Shown in pieces: positions 24,798 through 38,238 of a DNA stretch of 64,000 nt. The DNA comes from Welwitschia mirabilis. Taxonomy: Eukaryota > Gnetophyta > Gnetopsida > Welwitschiales. The stretch is taken from assembly GCA_051453625.1 (NCBI GenBank), contig JBOZIK010000001.1, forward strand, positions 215,890,570 to 215,954,569. Reading direction: 5' to 3'. Position 1 is the first letter of the stretch. The number at the start of each line of letters is the position of its first letter. Position numbers and translations under genes: made by a program. The notes below the pieces were generated by a model. The model was not told the origin of the DNA and did no database searches. It was given only the letters and a program-made list of their open reading frames with translations.

Positions 24798-25796
24798 TGT
24801 TGAATTATTATTTGTCAATTGATGTCAAACTAATGTTTTCTATATAGCAAAATTGTTGTATCTTGTGTAGAAAATATTGATCATTGCAGGTCAAAAGCTA
24901 AAGTAATTTTGTCACATTTTAATCTTGAACCTATCAATCTTTTATATCCTTTTGAGGGTTCAACTGGACTTTTAAGGAATCGATGGCATCTGAAGTGAAC
25001 ACACAAAAATGAAATAAACTCAAAGGGATCGACTAGATACCTGAGAAGTTAATCGGACCTATGCACCTGAGCATCAGTACTTATTAGGTGATCTTCAAGA
25101 AGTCGATCAGACACCTGAGGTGTTGATCGAACCTATGCACTTGAGCATCAATACTTTATAGCCGATCATTAAGGGATCGACTAAATACCTAAGGGGTCAA
25201 CCGGACTTGGAGTTGCATTTATCCTTCTATCAGCAAGGGATCAACAGGATCTTTATGAGGTCGACTGGACCTGGAGTGGAAAACTGTGTTGGATTTTTTT
25301 TTTTTTTACCAAAGTGCATAACTGGATAAATATGTGGGTGACTGAATGAGCAGTTAACTGGCCCCTGAGGGGTCAACTGATCATGGAGCCATAAGAAACA
25401 AAGGCTAACTAAAAGAACACAAGGGTAACCAATTTAAGTAACAGCATCAGATGAGGTCCACTGGACTTTTAAGGGGTCGACCGATCATGGTGGAAAACAG
25501 AAATTTTCTAGCCATTATGTGTTTATTTTATGTCCATTAGAAGATCTTTTTACTTATAAAAACCATAAAAGTATTCCACTATGTATTGCTAAGAGTTAAA
25601 ATCACTGTAACAACTTTTGAATCTTTTTGAAATCAATCATTATACTCATTGACATCTCATATCTGACCAAAGACAAATCAAGAATTGTTGGTATCTTTGC
25701 ATAAGTGGTCAAATCAGTAGCACTCTTCATTTTTAGATTGTACCATCTTCTAAAGAAGTGCATCAATACTATTTTTGAGCCAAAGATCAAGTGATA
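24798..25796 (+). repeat. copia LTR2, right end lost in a gap
   Basis: It begins TGTTGAATTATT at 24798, right after the polypurine tract AAAGGGAGA, as a 3' LTR should. It contains the GTCGAC-core repeats and matches LTR1 as far as GATCAAGTGATA, then enters the gap 25797-25896. About 390 bases of LTR expected from LTR1 and LTR3 are absent. Confidence 0.75.
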
Positions 25797-25896
25797 NNNN
25801 NNNNNNNNNNNNNNNNNNNNNNNNNNNNNNNNNNNNNNNNNNNNNNNNNNNNNNNNNNNNNNNNNNNNNNNNNNNNNNNNNNNNNNNNNNNNNNNN

Positions 25897-26160
25897 GTCT
25901 CACATGCATATCTTTGCAGGTTCTAATAAATCCTTTAAATATTCTTCTCCCAAGAAAGCCTCATCAGAGGAGACTATTTCATACCTAAGGAGGATTGATT
26001 CTCATACCAGAAATATAAAAGAATCTCTAATCACAGCCGGGTATGAGATTGCAGACACTTTAGAGGAAGATGAAAGCTTAGTGCAGAAGGCTACTAAAGA
26101 AAAGGAAGAGGAATAAGAAGAAGATTCTAAAGAAGAATCAAATGAGGAGAAAGCCAAGAA
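25897..26160 (+). pseudogene. copia third ORF tail (copy 3)
   Basis: After the gap the sequence steps back to the C-terminal part of the third ORF: SHMHIFAGSNKSFKYSSPKK, EETISYLRRIDSHTRN, then ADTLEEDESLVQKATKEKEE and a stop. This tail is open for more than 70 codons and is the best preserved of the three. It matches 23846-24110 of copy 2. The acidic Glu-rich end is conserved between copies, which suggests it was part of the protein. Confidence 0.6.
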
Positions 26161-26642
26161 ATCTGATGAATCCTCTTTTTTTGCTGTGTTTTTCTAAAAT
26201 TTTAATGCTTTTATTTCTTCTTTCCTTTGTCATTGATATCAAAAGAGGTAGAATTAGTTAGTTGCTTTTGCTACTTTCAATTGTATCTATTCTTGATGAC
26301 CACTTTTCATTATAATGTTCATCTTTTAGTAATAGAAATATACTTGTTTTCCATGTTCTATAATTTCTGTCTCATATTTTTAGTGCATATTTATTTTTAT
26401 ATCTTATGATTATTGAATATTTCATGATTAAAATGTTGTTTATCACATATAATTTGGTATTTTCATGTTTCACAAATTGTTTTAATTATGGCATAAGTTA
26501 GAAACTTTTCAAAAATGTCCTATTTGATATAAAATGTTCAATATCTTTTGCAAAATTTAATAGGAATTGAGTGAGGAATAGTTTTTTCAAATATAGATTT
26601 TCAACTAAAAAAATGTTTGTCATTAATGTTAAAGGGGAAGAT

Positions 26643-28032
26643 TTTTGAGTTATTATTGATCAATTAATATCAAAATAGTGTTTTCTGTGTAGTAAAACTT
26701 GTTGTATCTTGTGAAGAAAATATTTATCATTGCAGGTTAGAAGTTAAAGTAATTTATCACATCTTGATCCCAAACCTCTCAATTTTTTATACCCTCTTAA
26801 GGGGTTGACCAGGCTTCTAAGGGGTAAAATGAACCTAAAGTAAATACAAAAATGAGATGAATTTAGAGGAGTCAATCAGACATATGAGGGATCGACTACA
26901 TATATGAGGGTTGACTAGATCTATGCATTTGAACATCAGTACTTATCAACTGATCATCAAGGGGTCAACCGAATACCTGAGGGGTCAACTGGACTAGAGA
27001 ACTATGTATATAATACTTCTTAGCCAATTGATAAAGGGTCGACCAGATTCCCAAGGGGTCAACTAGACCTGTGTAACTGCGCATTAATACTTCATAGCTG
27101 ATTAAGAAGGGGTTGACCAGATTCCTGAGGGATCGACTAGACCTTTAGCAGAAAACTATGTTGAATGTTTTCTTAACCAAGGGAGTAATAGGATAAATAT
27201 GGGATAATTAGATAGGCGGTAAACTAGACCCTAAGGTGTCGATTAGACCTAGAGCTATAAAAAATAAGGGTTAACTAGAAGAACATAAGGGCAATCGATT
27301 TAAGTGACGACACTAGATGGGGTCAACCAGATTTTTAAGGGTCAACTAGTCATGATAGAAATGGAAATTTTCTAGCTATTATGTATCTGTTTTATCTCTA
27401 TTGGAAGATCTTTTTACTTGTAAAAACTCTAAAAGTCTTCCACTATATATTTGTCAAGAGTTAACATCACTGTACCACTTTTGAATCTTTTTAAACTGAT
27501 TCATTGTACTCATTGACATCTCATTCTTATCCAAATATGAACTAAGAACTATTGGTATATTTGCATACTTAGTCGAGTCTATTACATTCTACACTTTTGG
27601 ATTGTACTGTCTTCTAAAGAAGTGTATCAATACTATTTTTAAGCCAAAGATCAAGTGATACCTGTGCATTTTGGCACACCATCATCACCACTTCACTTTG
27701 TTGTAAAAGATTGAGACTGAGTCTTCAGAAAAAGTTTGTAAGATTATAGGTGAACTTGGGATACCCAGAAAGAGATTAACAGATCTAGATCAGGCTTAGA
27801 TAAAAGCTGATTGTCAAAAGTGGAGTAGGGGGTTTTCCCAAATCACTATAAATCTTGTATGCTTCTAATTGGTATTTCAATAATTTCTGTTCCTTCATTT
27901 TTAAGAATAGTTTCATTTTACTCATACAAATTTTTAAAGTTTTATTTCAAGCAAAGTTTTTTTTATTGTGAAGTTATTCAATCGATTTTTTAGAATTCTA
28001 TTCATTCCCCCTCTAAGGTTCTTGATCCTACA
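26643..28032 (+). repeat. copia LTR3
   Basis: This is an uninterrupted LTR of about 1390 bp preceded by the polypurine tract AAAGGGGAAGA and ending CTTGATCCTACA at 28032. The initial TG is mutated. GTCGAC/GTCAAC-core repeat units fill 26790-27350. No primer binding site follows; sequence continues as LINE, so this is the 3' end of its element. Confidence 0.75.
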
Positions 28033-28329
28033 CCTTTAACATAGGCTGAGGCTCCTCCTTCATGAATTATTGCATCTCTTAAGCAACCGTGAATAAGAAA
28101 ATCCCTTTAAAGCAATCTTTATTTCTTCTATTAGATAACAATAAGTGTTCTTGGAAGTGACTAAGAAAAAGTAGGTTAAGGCTTCATTAGCTAGAGCTTA
28201 ATAATCCCTTTCTTTAGGCTCATCTCATTTAACTTCCCTAACTTAGATAGATAATCCTTACATAGTTTTTTCAAATGTTATCGATGTTGACCCTTCAATT
28301 ATCATCTTTTAGGAGGGTGTTTTAGACAA

Positions 28330-31300
28330 ATCCCCTCGATCGTTACATGAATATTTTATCTTTGAACATGTAGGATTTAACTGACAAGATTTAGCTTAAA
28401 TGGGCTAATGATTTTATCTTTATCATTAACACTATCTTTGACTATGTTCTTTGTTAGGAGGTTAAGATCTCTTTTCAAGATCTATCCTTTTCAGTGCACT
28501 AGTTTTTGCCTTATTCAATAGTCCTCACTACACATCATGAACATGGGAAAGTTGGGAAGTTATCTTTTATTATTCTTATTGGAAATANNNNNNNNNNACT
28601 CATTCAATCTAGTTTTAACTCATAGCATAGAGTCATCTAAACAAATTTTTCTTTCTCTTTTGGCCCTTTTGGAATTTTCTCAATATATGCTCCAAATGAG
28701 TCTAAGGAGCTTTCTAGGCCTTGGTGTAAGCCTTTTTATTCTCTTCCTTCTATTCCATGGTTACTTAGAGGATATTTCAATATAATAGAATTTTTGATGA
28801 TAAATTTTATGGCTTATGTTCTCTCATTTCTGATCATGAATTTCAGTTGTAGGATCATGAATTCTAGAAGTGTCTAACTTTAAAGAATTATTTTGCTTAA
28901 TAAACTTGGATGGTAGCAATTCTAGTTTTGTTTTTCAAAACACTTGGAGCAACTGTCGACTAGAAAAAGATCATATCTTCAGTTCACTTGATAGGTTTTA
29001 TTTTAAACTCTTGCCTTAAGCAAGCTAATTCATTTAATTTTGTTCACTAGCATATAAATTTATTAGATCATTTTCTCATTTAAATTAAATTTAAAATTAC
29101 TAGTGGTCCTTCTAAGAATAAATGTCCTCTATTAAGATTGCATGCCACTTGTTTTTCTTCTCCCAAAGCTCAAACTATTTTAGCTAATCTTTGGAATGCT
29201 AAGCCTCAATCCTTAGGTCATTTAAAATGGAGTCAATGATGGCATAGAGCTACATGTTATGTGTGAAATTTTGCTAAATGTCATGATTAGCAAGTAGATT
29301 CACATGCAAGAGAAGAATATAATAAAATTTAATCTATGGTTTAGGACCTCTCTGAAAAGTTGCTTAATGATTCTTAATTTATAGCTTTATGTTGATTTTG
29401 CTACTGCCAAGTCATCTTTTAAAATAGGAAAGTTTATAAGGCAAAAAGCGCCTTAATCAAAAGTCAACTTGCTAGGTTAAAAATTTAAAGTCAAAATTAT
29501 AAGAAGTCTTTTAAATATTTGAATGATTCCTCTCCTATGAATTCATTGGATCTACTTACTTTTAATGGTGCTACTACTATGAATTCAAATACGTTGCTCT
29601 CTCATTTATAATATCATTTTGCTACTTTATTTCATGCTAATTCCATGGAACAATTCTCTTTTTTAGAAGGTCATTACTTTGTATCCTACTTTGGTTACTC
29701 CAACTATGTTTCAAATGTAGGAAGATGATATTTATTTAACAAAATTAAAACAGGGTTTCTTTGTAATGAACAATGGAAAAGCTCCAGAATATGATGGATT
29801 TCTAGTTGAATTTTTTAAGTCTTATTGAGATTTTATTGGCGATGACCTTTTTCAATTTATTTAAGAGGCTTCATACAGGATCTTTAAAATGAAAATTAAA
29901 TCAAGGGATTATTCAACTTCTTCCCAAATTAGATGATCTTACTTAGATTTCTAATTGGAAGCTCATCATAATCCTTAATCTAATTTATAAGATTTGGGCA
30001 AAGTGGTTGGATTTTTGTTTGAAGTAAATTCTTTAAGATATTATCTCCACTCAATAAACAAGTTTTGTTCATGGTAGATATATTTTAATAAATAAGTTTT
30101 ATTGCTAGTAGTTATATTTTAACAAATGTGGTAGCAATCCAGGAAGGTCCTTAATGGGCTAAGGATACTCATCAAGATATTATTTTTATAAAACTTGACT
30201 ATGCTAAGGCCTATTATAAAATTCAATGGGCTTTTATTTAGATTATGGCTAAGCTTGGCTTTGATCCCAAATTCTTACATATTGTAGGTTGATTATTTGC
30301 CAATGCTAATGCTAGAATTGCTACTAAATTTGGAGTTACTTCTCATTTTTTTTTATCTATTAGTCTATAAGGCAAGGATGCCTTATAGCTCTTTATTTGT
30401 TTATTATAGTAGTAGATCTCCTTTCTCATTAGCTTCAATGCGATATTTGCAAACTCCTTATTTCTTGTTAACAATATAGCTAAAAACCTTTATCTTCTTT
30501 TCTTTCAAGAGGAACAATACTATACACTTTTGGTTTTGTCATTAAGTAGGCTAAATCTTTAGTTTACAACTTCATTAGTAATTATCAACATCTTTTAGAC
30601 AAATTGTAGATACTAGCATCTAACCATGACATTATTAAGATTTTGGGAATTTCTTTTAGTTTTCTAGGTTCTCCTTCATCTCTTTGGGATCAAGTTCTTC
30701 TTTGAATATAGAAGAAAATAAAAAAATCGAAGCCTAAACCTCTCACTTTTATAGGCAAGTATTTATCATTCTTTCTTCCACTCATATTTACTTCTCTTCT
30801 TACTAGGCACTGTCTTACACTGGCAACCAAAAATTAGAAAGATTACTTGGAATTTATGTGGTCTTTCAAAGATTCTCAAAAGGCTTTCATCAAGTTGCTT
30901 GAGTAGGATATTGGTGCTCTTCCCAAGAAATAAGGTGGCTTAGGTTTTCTGAACTCTTTCAAGGAAAGGTTTATTTTAGTTGTAAAATGATTATTTGTTT
31001 ATCTTAACTTCTCATATATCATTGACCAACTTTTTTAGCTCCATCTCGCGTAAGATTTTCCCAAGCATAAACCTTTTTGAAAGGGTATCCATTTTATTAA
31101 CTAGATTTTTTCACCTTATTGAGTTATGCTTCTACGAATGCATGTTTTTAAAAGCATTTGAAGAGCATCACAAATCTCACATAAATATATTGATTCGAAC
31201 AATATTGAAATTCACCCAAATTTACTTCTTAAGCTCTGTCCTTGATGGCTACCTTTTTTTTCTAGGTCCTATTACCCTTAGTAACTTAAGGCTTGCTACT

Positions 31301-31800
31301 TGTTGGTTTTAAAAAGATGTGATTTCTCTTAATTGTCTTTGGCTTATAGGTCAATGTATATCTTAAGAGATTTTTCACTTTATGCTTCACAATTTTCATT
31401 TTTAGCATCTACGTTTAGATGAATCTCTAAAAAGGCTTTTTGAGGGGTTCATGGCTTTCCAATCTTGCAATATAAGTTATGCATTCCATTCCAATTACTT
31501 CATAATTCGACAACACTTATTGATCATTGTAATAGACTTTGGCATAAATAGGAGTCCAAGAAGTTTTAAGTTTCGAAATCTTTAGCAACTTTTTATGCTT
31601 CCTAAACTTAAACATTTGCTTTGGTATTTACTTCTCCATTGTTTACCCATTAGTAGACAGCTTTAGTATATTGGCATCCATAATCCTCTTTCCCTCAATA
31701 TGGAGCTATAGGGGATTATATTCATGTTTTTTGGCATTGCCCTTTTGCCAAGAATATTTGGATTTGGACATATAATGTCTTTCCCAATAGATTTTGTATA
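28330..31800 (+). mobile_element. second degenerate LINE (L1-like), ORF2
   Basis: The + strand holds ORF2 domains in order. Endonuclease: IYAPNESKELSRPW at about 28680, then WLLRGYFNIIEF at about 28755. Reverse transcriptase: MNNGKAPEYDGFLVEFFKSY at about 29770-29830, the block before the palm. A thumb-like block at 30640-30950 reads GSPSSLWDQVLL and then KKGGLGFLNSFKE with changes. A zinc-binding RVT-associated domain follows near 31715-31760 (HVFWHCPFAKNIWIW). Many stops and frameshifts are present, and a 10-N gap lies at 28588-28597. ORF1 was not recognised; copia LTR3 ends just upstream and may have cut it off. Confidence 0.8.
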
Positions 31801-32177
31801 ATTTAGATCTTTACCTAACACCAATAATTATTTTAAATTTTTTTGAGTATAATTTAGTTTATTATTTTATCAAATTTAAAAGTAAATGTATAACCTAAGA
31901 CAAGTATTTTATGCAATGTTTGTTTTCATATTCCAAACCTGAAAGAAAAATCCAATTTAAGGTTAATTTCATCATACAGCTTTTATAAACTTGGTTTAAT
32001 AGATTCTTCTTTTTTCTCCCTATCGAATAAAACTCTTCGAGACCGACATCCCTTTTTGCCTCATGCGCCAAATTTTTCCTCTCCGTCCTGGATCATTGGA
32101 AAAACCTTTGTAAAACCCTTTGGACATTACGAGGGTTAGTGAACGGCATTTTCTGAATCGGAAGAGCGCTTTAAAAC
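31801..32177. other. upstream region of the ribosomal protein gene
   Basis: AT-rich sequence gives way at about 32020 to more balanced composition, where the S5 5' untranslated region and promoter should lie. A TATAAA hexamer at 31984-31989 is far (about 265 bp) from the start codon and may be incidental. No other gene is seen. Confidence 0.4.
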
Positions 32178-32186
32178 TTAGGGTTT
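32178..32186 (-). promoter_or_regulatory. telo-box (AAACCCTAA on the - strand)
   Basis: TTAGGGTTT on the + strand is 64 bases before the start codon. Telo-boxes near the 5' end are typical of plant ribosomal protein and translation-factor genes and coordinate their expression in growing tissue. Function here is inferred from position and gene class. Confidence 0.55.
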
Positions 32187-32250
32187 CTTTACGCTGTTCG
32201 TTTTACCACGTCATATTCTCATTGCATCGTCTGCAAGCGAGGCAGAAAGA

Positions 32251-33606
<1,356 letters not shown>

Positions 33607-36600
33607 TCGAGCACCATGCTTGAAGGCACCCACTTTCTTATTGTTTTTTTTTTTAAATTGATAATGTATGTTCTTATTTCATGTTAGTCTATTAGGACAA
33701 GCAGGCTAGTGAATTTCAGAGCTTTTCAGTTTATTCGTGGCATTTGCCAAGCCAAACCGTTGATGCACTGTGGCTATGAATGAGTGCAATAATGGCATGT
33801 TATTGTTTCCTACATAGCACCAATGTGCTGGAATTATGAATCCACCGAATAGTGTCAGCTTTTTAGGGTCTATCCTTTCAGGTCGAAGTATGCTAAACAA
33901 AGACTTTTTTTTCCCTTAATCTCTTTTTGGCCTTTACAAAGAATCATTTTGAATTCAATTTTGCTTGAGGCGTGGAGGATACTTCTGTGCAGTTATTTCC
34001 TCTTTCTTTTAGCTGTTGTACTGTGTCGTTATTTTTCCTTAATTAAGTAAAAGAAAGTGATTATTCCTTTTGAAAACATTGATCTTGCTCTACCTTTTGG
34101 GAAAAAAATTGTTTTCCATTTGGGAACCGCTAGTTTGTTTACAAGTTGTATTTGATCGCACTCAAATGGTGGACATGGTCTCTTTATTGTGGATAAGTGA
34201 TTACCATATTCCTCGAGCAGTAGTGTAATAACTACCTATATAGACAAAATACGTCCATATGTTTCAGGTTTATTGTTTTGTGGTGGAATGACTATAGTTG
34301 AAGATTTACTTCACATTTTTGGAAGCATCTGCAAATCTTCTTTGTATGAATGTGCCTCAGAGATGCAGACAGGCCTTTGGGTGGAATTTTAAAATACTGG
34401 GTTGTGTGTGCTTGAATTAAGCATGATGTTTGGGTGTTCAATTTGACTTTCTCTGGTATCTTTAGACTTACCATTTTTATCTTTTGATAAATATGTCTTT
34501 GGTATACATTTTACCGTAGTAGGTAAAAGGAAAAATATTAATACCTTTGGAGTTTCTGGCTGCAATGTTTCACCTAAAAGAAATGGTATTCCTTTTTATT
34601 GAGGCATTTTGGCTTATCGTCTCTTGTAAATTGGAAGTGTTCTATACACGTCACTGTAGCTTTTGCCATTTTGAAATGTTGATTATGTAAAGCCAATAAA
34701 CTTCTTTATTAAAATTCAGTCTTTATAGTAGAAGCCTTCCTGAATTAATTACGTGTTTGGTTAAAGAAATTGTCTGCACCCTTCCATGTTCTTGTATTTA
34801 GTATAGTGTCATGGTGCTTGCCTAGATGCTTTTTTATTTTTTGTTTTTTGCTTAGTTCACATTCTGGTGAGAAAGTACATCTTTATTAAGGTTTGTCAAG
34901 CTTGATCACAAATAATGTGCTGGCTTAAGCATTCAAAAAATGTTATAGGTCTGAAGATCATGAGATATCTGTCCTCTCAATTCTAGGTCATGGATATTGG
35001 AGCTTTTGTGTTTATTCCATACTTGCATGGGTTGGGGCAGATCACAAAGCGTTTTTCCATTTTGTAGAGATTCTGGATTACCAGATTGCTCCACAGTGGA
35101 TTACAGATCACTTTAGATTTCGAATTAAAAAAAAAGAAAAAAAGTAAAAGAAAATACTTAGATTTTACTTTTTTCTTGACATTCTTGTCGCAGATTTACT
35201 AAGTGTTACCACATGAGTAAGTAAAAACTAAAGTTCTAAGATTTGATGTCTTTTAAAGAAAGCCTTCCCTGTATCAAAAACAGTTTAAAAGAAGCCCTTT
35301 TTCAATCTGTTTGGAAATGATCAAATTTTCAAAGAAATATTTTCTATTGTATTTTTTTTTGCTATTTCAATGGAAAAAATGGACCACTAGAATTAGAAAT
35401 GTGTGAAAGAATAAAGCAATTCACATTTGTAATCAACAATTCAATTAAAATAGGTAGGGGATGTAAAGAACCTTCAGTTGTGATTTGGAGCGGTACATTT
35501 TGGGTTATGATTCTTAGTTGCCAGATGGCCTGATCTGAGTGTTTTTCTTGGAATCAAGATCTGGAATTGTCTGGATTGTGATTTTGATCCGATCTATAGA
35601 AGTATGGTTTCTTCACCCTAGTTTTTGAGATGTATAGGAAGCGTTAATTGAAATTTTCTATTATTTCCATAGAGACCCTAGGGGTTCAGTGTAAGAAATG
35701 TGCATGGTATGTGCTTGAAAATTTCATGCATAAAATAATTGAGAGTTTTTGGTTTAAACTTGAAACAAATCAATTAAATTATAACTTTTGATGTTGCATT
35801 TCTTTTATATGACATCTTTCGAGGGAAATTTAAAAAAGTCAGTCAACTCTAGCAACAATAGGGTTACAACATATTTACTCTTTTTGATGAATTCGAGGGA
35901 TCTAAAACAATGTACCTATTTCACTTTAGAAATGATAAGATCCTATTCTTGTCTTACTAATTTGAATCCATAGACTCTGAGGAATATTATTACTTTTAAG
36001 AAGTAGCCTTTGTAAAAATAGCTTACATAAACATCCTTAAAATGTAATTGTGTTTTTACTTTTGTGTTATTCCATATTTTTTGGAGTATTTGAAATTGCT
36101 AAAATTATTGTGAACAATTTGTTCTTGAATGTTTACTTATAAGCAAAATCTTTCTTAAAGCAAACTTTTGTTTGAGTTTGTTTGAAATACTTTTCAGAAA
36201 ATAAGAAAATGCCTTTTTTAAAAGCTTTATCAATGACGGAATTTAAGAGATTATGCATGTACGCTACAGATGGCAATTAGCTTCACCTTTAGAGATATTT
36301 GATGTAAAATATTCATGTGGATAGTTTCTCTTAGGGTCTAGTAGCAATACATCTAAGAAGTGAGATTTTATGACCTTTTCTAGTAAGTTTCAACAAAATA
36401 ATATAATGTATTTGCACATGAAGACTTGCAATATAGATTCTTGTCTGATGTGTCACACTACTAGAGAATATTTGTTTCTGAATTTGTATGGGGCTTTAGG
36501 TTGGATGTTTTAGATTAAGCCTTTCAAGTATAAATGTTAGTTCAAATTAATACTGGTGTATAACTTCCTGGTTAAATGATAGGATTCTTAATTTATTTGG

Positions 36601-38238
36601 TTTCTTTGAAAATATTCCAAAACGAGTCCTATTGTTTTAAGAATGGATTAACTTGATATGTTTAAACCCTGAGTAGAGGCATGGGGAAGGGCTTTGCAGC
36701 TGATGGTGACATGCTTACGGGTTAGCACTATCTTAATAACCATGGCGAGAATACATCACTTAACCAGAGGTTGACGTTGACTTCGAGAACAATCTTGATC
36801 AGAAACATTTTGAAGATAATATGATAAGTCTTTTTTAATGTTTTAATTTTGTCTCTGATACACAATAGCATTGAAAAGACGTGTTCTGAAGGGAGAAGGT
36901 TAATGACATGCTTTGAAAGTTGTACCTATTGGATAGATCTCTAATATTTATCTTTGCAGGTCATTGAAGTGTTCACTCACAGATTTCTTGTTATCACTAG
37001 TTGCAATGCCTTGTAGAATGTTAAGCCTCCTTATATCTATCTGCAAATTTTGTTGGTTTTGTTTGTTTTAGAATATTTATAGTGCATGATTATGGTTTAA
37101 GAATGCAAAGGCTGCGCATTAAAAGGTTAAGATGTGTTCAGAAATGCAAATAGGATGCTTGCTAATAGATGACAAGTTTGCGTTTGACATGTTCATGAAT
37201 CAATATGCTTTGTCTTTGACAGTCTTATGCATAATAACTCTAGCTTTATTGAAGAGTTATGCAAATGTTTTGTAAGAGAGAGGCCATAGTCTCTAATGTC
37301 ATATCAGCTCCAGCTCTTGAAAGTCGGGTAACAGAAATCGTTCAAAATGCTAGAAATGCTTTGTAATTATTGTAATTTTCGATGGCAATCAATGTAAGCA
37401 CAAATTCACATGGGCTGCATTTTAGCGTTCCATCAATAAACTTCAAGGGGGGCACGTACTTTCATGCGTTCACAAATTGATTAAAAAAGGTAATACGTTC
37501 CATATTATTTGGACAAAAACTTACAGAAGGAAAATAACTAGAACTTGTTAATCATCTAGTGGTCTACACAGGAACTCAAAACAGATTGCATGTCTTCGTC
37601 TCATGCTATGTTTCCATGCCATTAGGTATAGGAGTAATACCCACTCAGCATAGCTTGTGAATAGCCCATGATTTGCTGTTTGACTGTGTGTGTGGGGACA
37701 TTTGTGTTACTTTTGTCGGATTCTATTTACTTGCCTTATGGAAGGACTAGTGCAACGTCTGTATGCTTGTAGTCTCTTCCCCTTTTAAACAACGTGTAGC
37801 ATGGTTTAACGGTTGTTGTCTTGTTTTCCATTGAACATTCATGTACAATAATTGTGTCTGTATACAGGACCATCTTTCGACAGCAAAAGATAAAGACTCT
37901 ATGTATTAACAGGAAGTTGTACAGGTATTATGATTGAACCATAAAGCAGACCCTGCAAGCCAAACGATATGTAATATAACATAGGATGGGAGTGAAGCAC
38001 CTTACACAAAGGATCACACAAGCTAACACATTATGGTCAAACCGTTTATTTAATTTCTAACTTAAAAACTATACTCTTTCATGGGACAAACAGTGCATGG
38101 GAGCGTGGGACTATAGTAATGTACTATGGCACGTATTCTGTTATTATAAGGAACACGGTGAATCTTCACCATATTAGAAGAAAGTGTGGCAAGGTCCTGT
38201 ATGACCTCTTCCATAGATAACCCTATTGGATATTAGTT
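33607..38238. other. low-repeat intergenic stretch between two genes
   Basis: It holds the 3' untranslated region of the ribosomal gene on the left and of the annexin gene on the right (- strand). A reverse AATAAA at about 38045-38050 could be the annexin polyadenylation signal; an AATAAA at about 34694 is too far from the S5 stop to be its likely signal. I see no third gene, tRNA or transposon: open frames are at most about 65 codons and resemble nothing. A short frame near 36674 (MGKGFAADGDML) is not supported by splice sites. Confidence 0.5.

Larger units (their letters stand above)
16258..28032 (+). mobile_element. composite of Ty1/copia retrotransposon copies, SIRE-like
   Basis: The order is LTR1 (16258-17608), primer binding site, gag, protease, integrase, reverse transcriptase, RNase H (to about 21545), third ORF (from 21919), gap, a second diverged RNase H and third ORF (22232-24118), LTR2 (24798-25796), gap, a third copy of the third-ORF tail (25897-26160), and LTR3 (26643-28032). 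Protease-integrase-RT-RNase H order is diagnostic of copia. An extra ORF after RNase H together with LTRs over 1 kb points to the SIRE/Maximus lineage, which is inference. All coding parts are broken. Copies differ by roughly 10-15%, so they are separate insertions or misjoined paralogues and not one element. Confidence 0.8.

Noticed and set aside
36674-36720. MGKGFAADGDML frame as a small gene or RNA gene
   Set aside because: The frame is very short, has no splice sites that extend it, and shows no convincing snoRNA boxes.
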